Assembly: GCA_003978375.1 (NCBI GenBank)
Contig: QNZW01000181.1
Span: forward strand, 1-8,202
Source of the DNA: Sulfurovum sp.
GTDB lineage: Bacteria; Campylobacterota; Campylobacteria; Campylobacterales; Sulfurovaceae
DNA length: 8,202 nucleotides
Direction: 5' to 3'
In this document: positions 7,310 to 8,202 of the stretch, piece after piece
Layout of the letters: every line of letters begins with the position of its first letter
Position numbering within the stretch: position 1 is the stretch's first letter
Notes under the pieces: model-generated
Databases searched by the model: none
The model's input: only the letters and a program-made list of their open reading frames with translations
What the model was told of the DNA's origin: nothing
Made by a program: the position numbers and the translations under genes

Positions 7310-7629
7310 TACCCAAACCTCATACAAAGCACATCAACAATCTTACTCTTTATCCCCTCATCCAAAACATCTATTTTCCCATCTATCCTACTTTTAGATA
7401 TGGTTCTTACTTGATGACAAAGCAAAATAGCCTCTTTGTCATTCAAAGTTATCAACACTTCATTGGGATATATCTTTCTTCCTTTTTTTCGTGAAGTGAT
7501 GGGGATAACAGTGACTATATCCATTTGGTTTTCAATGTCATTAGAGATGACAAGCACAGGTCTATGTCCTGCTTGTTCTCTCCCTATAGTTGGGTTCAAG
7601 TTTGCCCAGTAGATGTTAAAATGCATCAT
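7309..7629 (-). CDS. MazF/PemK-family mRNA endoribonuclease toxin
   Basis: MazF-type toxins cut single-stranded mRNA at short specific sequences and stop growth until neutralised. The 106-residue product has the family marks: the N-terminal strand IYWANLNPTIGREQAGHRPVLVISND (residues 6-31) with the catalytic-type Arg23 in G-H-R-P, then VIPITS with the conserved Thr45, and the late ILLCHQVRTISKSRI block (68-82). All key positions are intact, so it should be active. The ATG at 7629 overlaps the antitoxin stop (ATGA); a second Met follows at once and could be the true start. Its own stop overlaps the ATG of the HEPN-like gene. Its cleavage specificity cannot be read from sequence. Base composition (about 33% G+C on one sampled line) lies between the HEPN-like gene and the housekeeping genes. 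Confidence 0.93.
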   Translation of the reverse strand: MMHFNIYWANLNPTIGREQAGHRPVLVISNDIENQMDIVTVIPITSRKKGRKIYPNEVLITLNDKEAILLCHQVRTISKSRIDGKIDVLDEGIKSKIVDVLCMRFG

Positions 7630-7874
7630 ACTCCATCATCTTCAAAGTCTGCATACCTGAAGTCTTCTTGTATCTGTTCTATATCATCTGCGACCATAGG
7701 GTCTTTTGACATATCTTCTAGCTGTTTTTTGTAGTTTTCTTTTTTCATAGACTCTATGGTTTTTTGTAGTGAGCTAGATACCAGGTCTGAAAAGTTTTTA
7801 AAATGTTCTAGTACACCCTCATTCTTTAACTCTAAAAAAAGGTGTTCATCTATAGATATCGTCTTTCTAAGCAT
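7626..7874 (-). CDS. Ribbon-helix-helix antitoxin partner of the MazF toxin
   Basis: This 82-residue protein starts with a short strand and two helices, MLRKTISIDEHLFLELK followed by FKNFSDLVSSSLQKTIE, typical of MetJ/Arc ribbon-helix-helix DNA binders. Residues about 44-82 are charged and acidic (VADDIEQIQEDFRYADFEDD), the kind of flexible tail that wraps and blocks a MazF dimer. It precedes the toxin and overlaps it by 4 bp, so antitoxin is made first and toxin translation is coupled to it. The ATG at 7874 has a near-perfect AAGGAG site (7886-7881) six bases upstream. It probably represses its own promoter through the repeats at 7890-7919. The exact antitoxin subfamily is not certain. Confidence 0.88.
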   Translation of the reverse strand: MLRKTISIDEHLFLELKNEGVLEHFKNFSDLVSSSLQKTIESMKKENYKKQLEDMSKDPMVADDIEQIQEDFRYADFEDDGV

Positions 7875-7889
7875 AATAGACTCCTTATA

Positions 7890-7936
7890 TATGATTAATT
7901 ATCATACATTTTATCATACTTTTATGCATATGTCAA
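7890..7936 (-). promoter_or_regulatory. Consensus promoter with operator-like repeats for the toxin-antitoxin cassette
   Basis: Read on the minus strand there is a perfect -35 TTGACA (7936-7931), a 17-bp spacer and an extended -10 TGATAAAAT (7916-7908), with transcription expected to start near 7901. Overlapping it, GTATGATAA occurs twice (7919-7911 and 7907-7899), 12 bp apart. The second copy pairs with an inverted ATCATA to form TATGAT-N5-ATCATA (7906-7890). Tandem short half-sites over the -10 and start fit autorepression by a ribbon-helix-helix antitoxin. The whole element fits in the 67-bp gap after selO. Confidence 0.75.
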
Positions 7937-7941
7937 CATTA

Positions 7942-8202
7942 TTACGAACTACAACTCAACTTCTCATTTTTAAACACGTCAGGTGTCACCCCTGCCCATC
8001 GTTCAAACTCTGGGTGTTCTGCGTAAGGGTTTTGTGCTATTTTGAATAAATCATCCACTAAACCAAACTCACCTTTTTGCGCTGCATCTATCGCCTCTTG
8101 GAGCATGTAGTTTTTAAGTACATATTTGGGGTTGGTCTTTAGCATAGAAGCTTGTCTCTCCTCTGTACTCAGCGTATCTTCTGTTAACCTCTCATCATAG
8201 CT
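7942..8202 (-). CDS. selO: SelO/YdiU protein adenylyltransferase, C-terminal end only
   Basis: SelO proteins are pseudokinases that transfer AMP from ATP to protein hydroxyl groups (AMPylation) and are linked to redox stress. Only the last 86 residues are in the window; the frame stays open to the right edge. The segment NPKYVLKNYMLQEAIDAAQKGEFGLVDDLF, the NPYAEHPEFERWAGVTPD block and the C-terminal SCSS are characteristic. The Cys two residues before the last takes the place of selenocysteine in animal SelO and is the residue thought to form a regulatory disulfide. The kinase-like catalytic core lies outside the window, so its integrity cannot be judged. It is upstream of the toxin-antitoxin cassette in the same direction, but that cassette has its own promoter. 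Confidence 0.92.
   Translation of the reverse strand, partial: SYDERLTEDTLSTEERQASMLKTNPKYVLKNYMLQEAIDAAQKGEFGLVDDLFKIAQNPYAEHPEFERWAGVTPDVFKNEKLSCSS

Noticed and set aside
7310..7327. Longer HEPN-like protein starting at the ATG at 7327
   Set aside because: No ribosome site precedes it, while the ATG at 7309 has GAGG at good spacing and a TAATG overlap with mazF.
1..8202. CRISPR array, insertion sequence, tRNA, rRNA or phage attachment site
   Set aside because: No regularly spaced repeats, transposase motifs, tRNA-like cloverleaf or flanking duplications were seen by eye in the window.

Overview
The window looks like chromosomal DNA from a Campylobacterota (epsilonproteobacterial) species of the Sulfurovum/Sulfurimonas kind. 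This rests on protein character, not on a search: GyrA has Asn at the quinolone-determining position, as I recall for Helicobacter; ExbB and ExbD are very short, as in Helicobacter; and two of the promoters show a -10 box behind periodic T-tracts with no -35. Hand counts on sample lines give about 40% G+C in the housekeeping genes.

Region 1 (1-4887, minus strand) is a tight housekeeping operon read gyrA, asd, a UPF0114/YqhA-type membrane protein, then hemE, which runs off the left edge. Its junctions are 5 bp, 0 bp and a 1-bp TAATG overlap, so one promoter upstream of gyrA probably serves all four. Region 2 (4888-5122) is an AT-rich divergent regulatory region with an assignable -10 on each strand and a cluster of short symmetric repeats on the gyrA side. 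Region 3 (5123-5940, plus strand) is exbB-exbD, a proton-driven energiser of TonB-type transport, with no tonB beside it.

Region 4 (5943-7936, minus strand) is the accessory part. A strong consensus promoter with operator-like repeats drives a ribbon-helix-helix antitoxin, a MazF-family RNase toxin and a 344-residue HEPN-like (Ymh/TIGR02391-type) protein. The first two genes overlap by ATGA and the next two by TAATG. A small thioredoxin-fold gene follows 14 bp later. The HEPN-like gene is far more AT-rich than the rest (about 15-22% G+C on sampled lines), has an R-x4-H motif, and ends exactly in an acidic DINEDEIPF tail that closely resembles the C-terminal tip of single-stranded DNA-binding protein (SSB). 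Region 5 (7942-8202, minus strand) is the C-terminal end of a SelO/YdiU protein AMPylase.

The most notable candidate is the three-gene cassette: a MazEF-like toxin-antitoxin pair translationally coupled to a predicted HEPN ribonuclease that carries an SSB-tail mimic, set between selO and the thioredoxin gene. A defence or stress role is inferred from families and arrangement; nothing in the sequence proves it.
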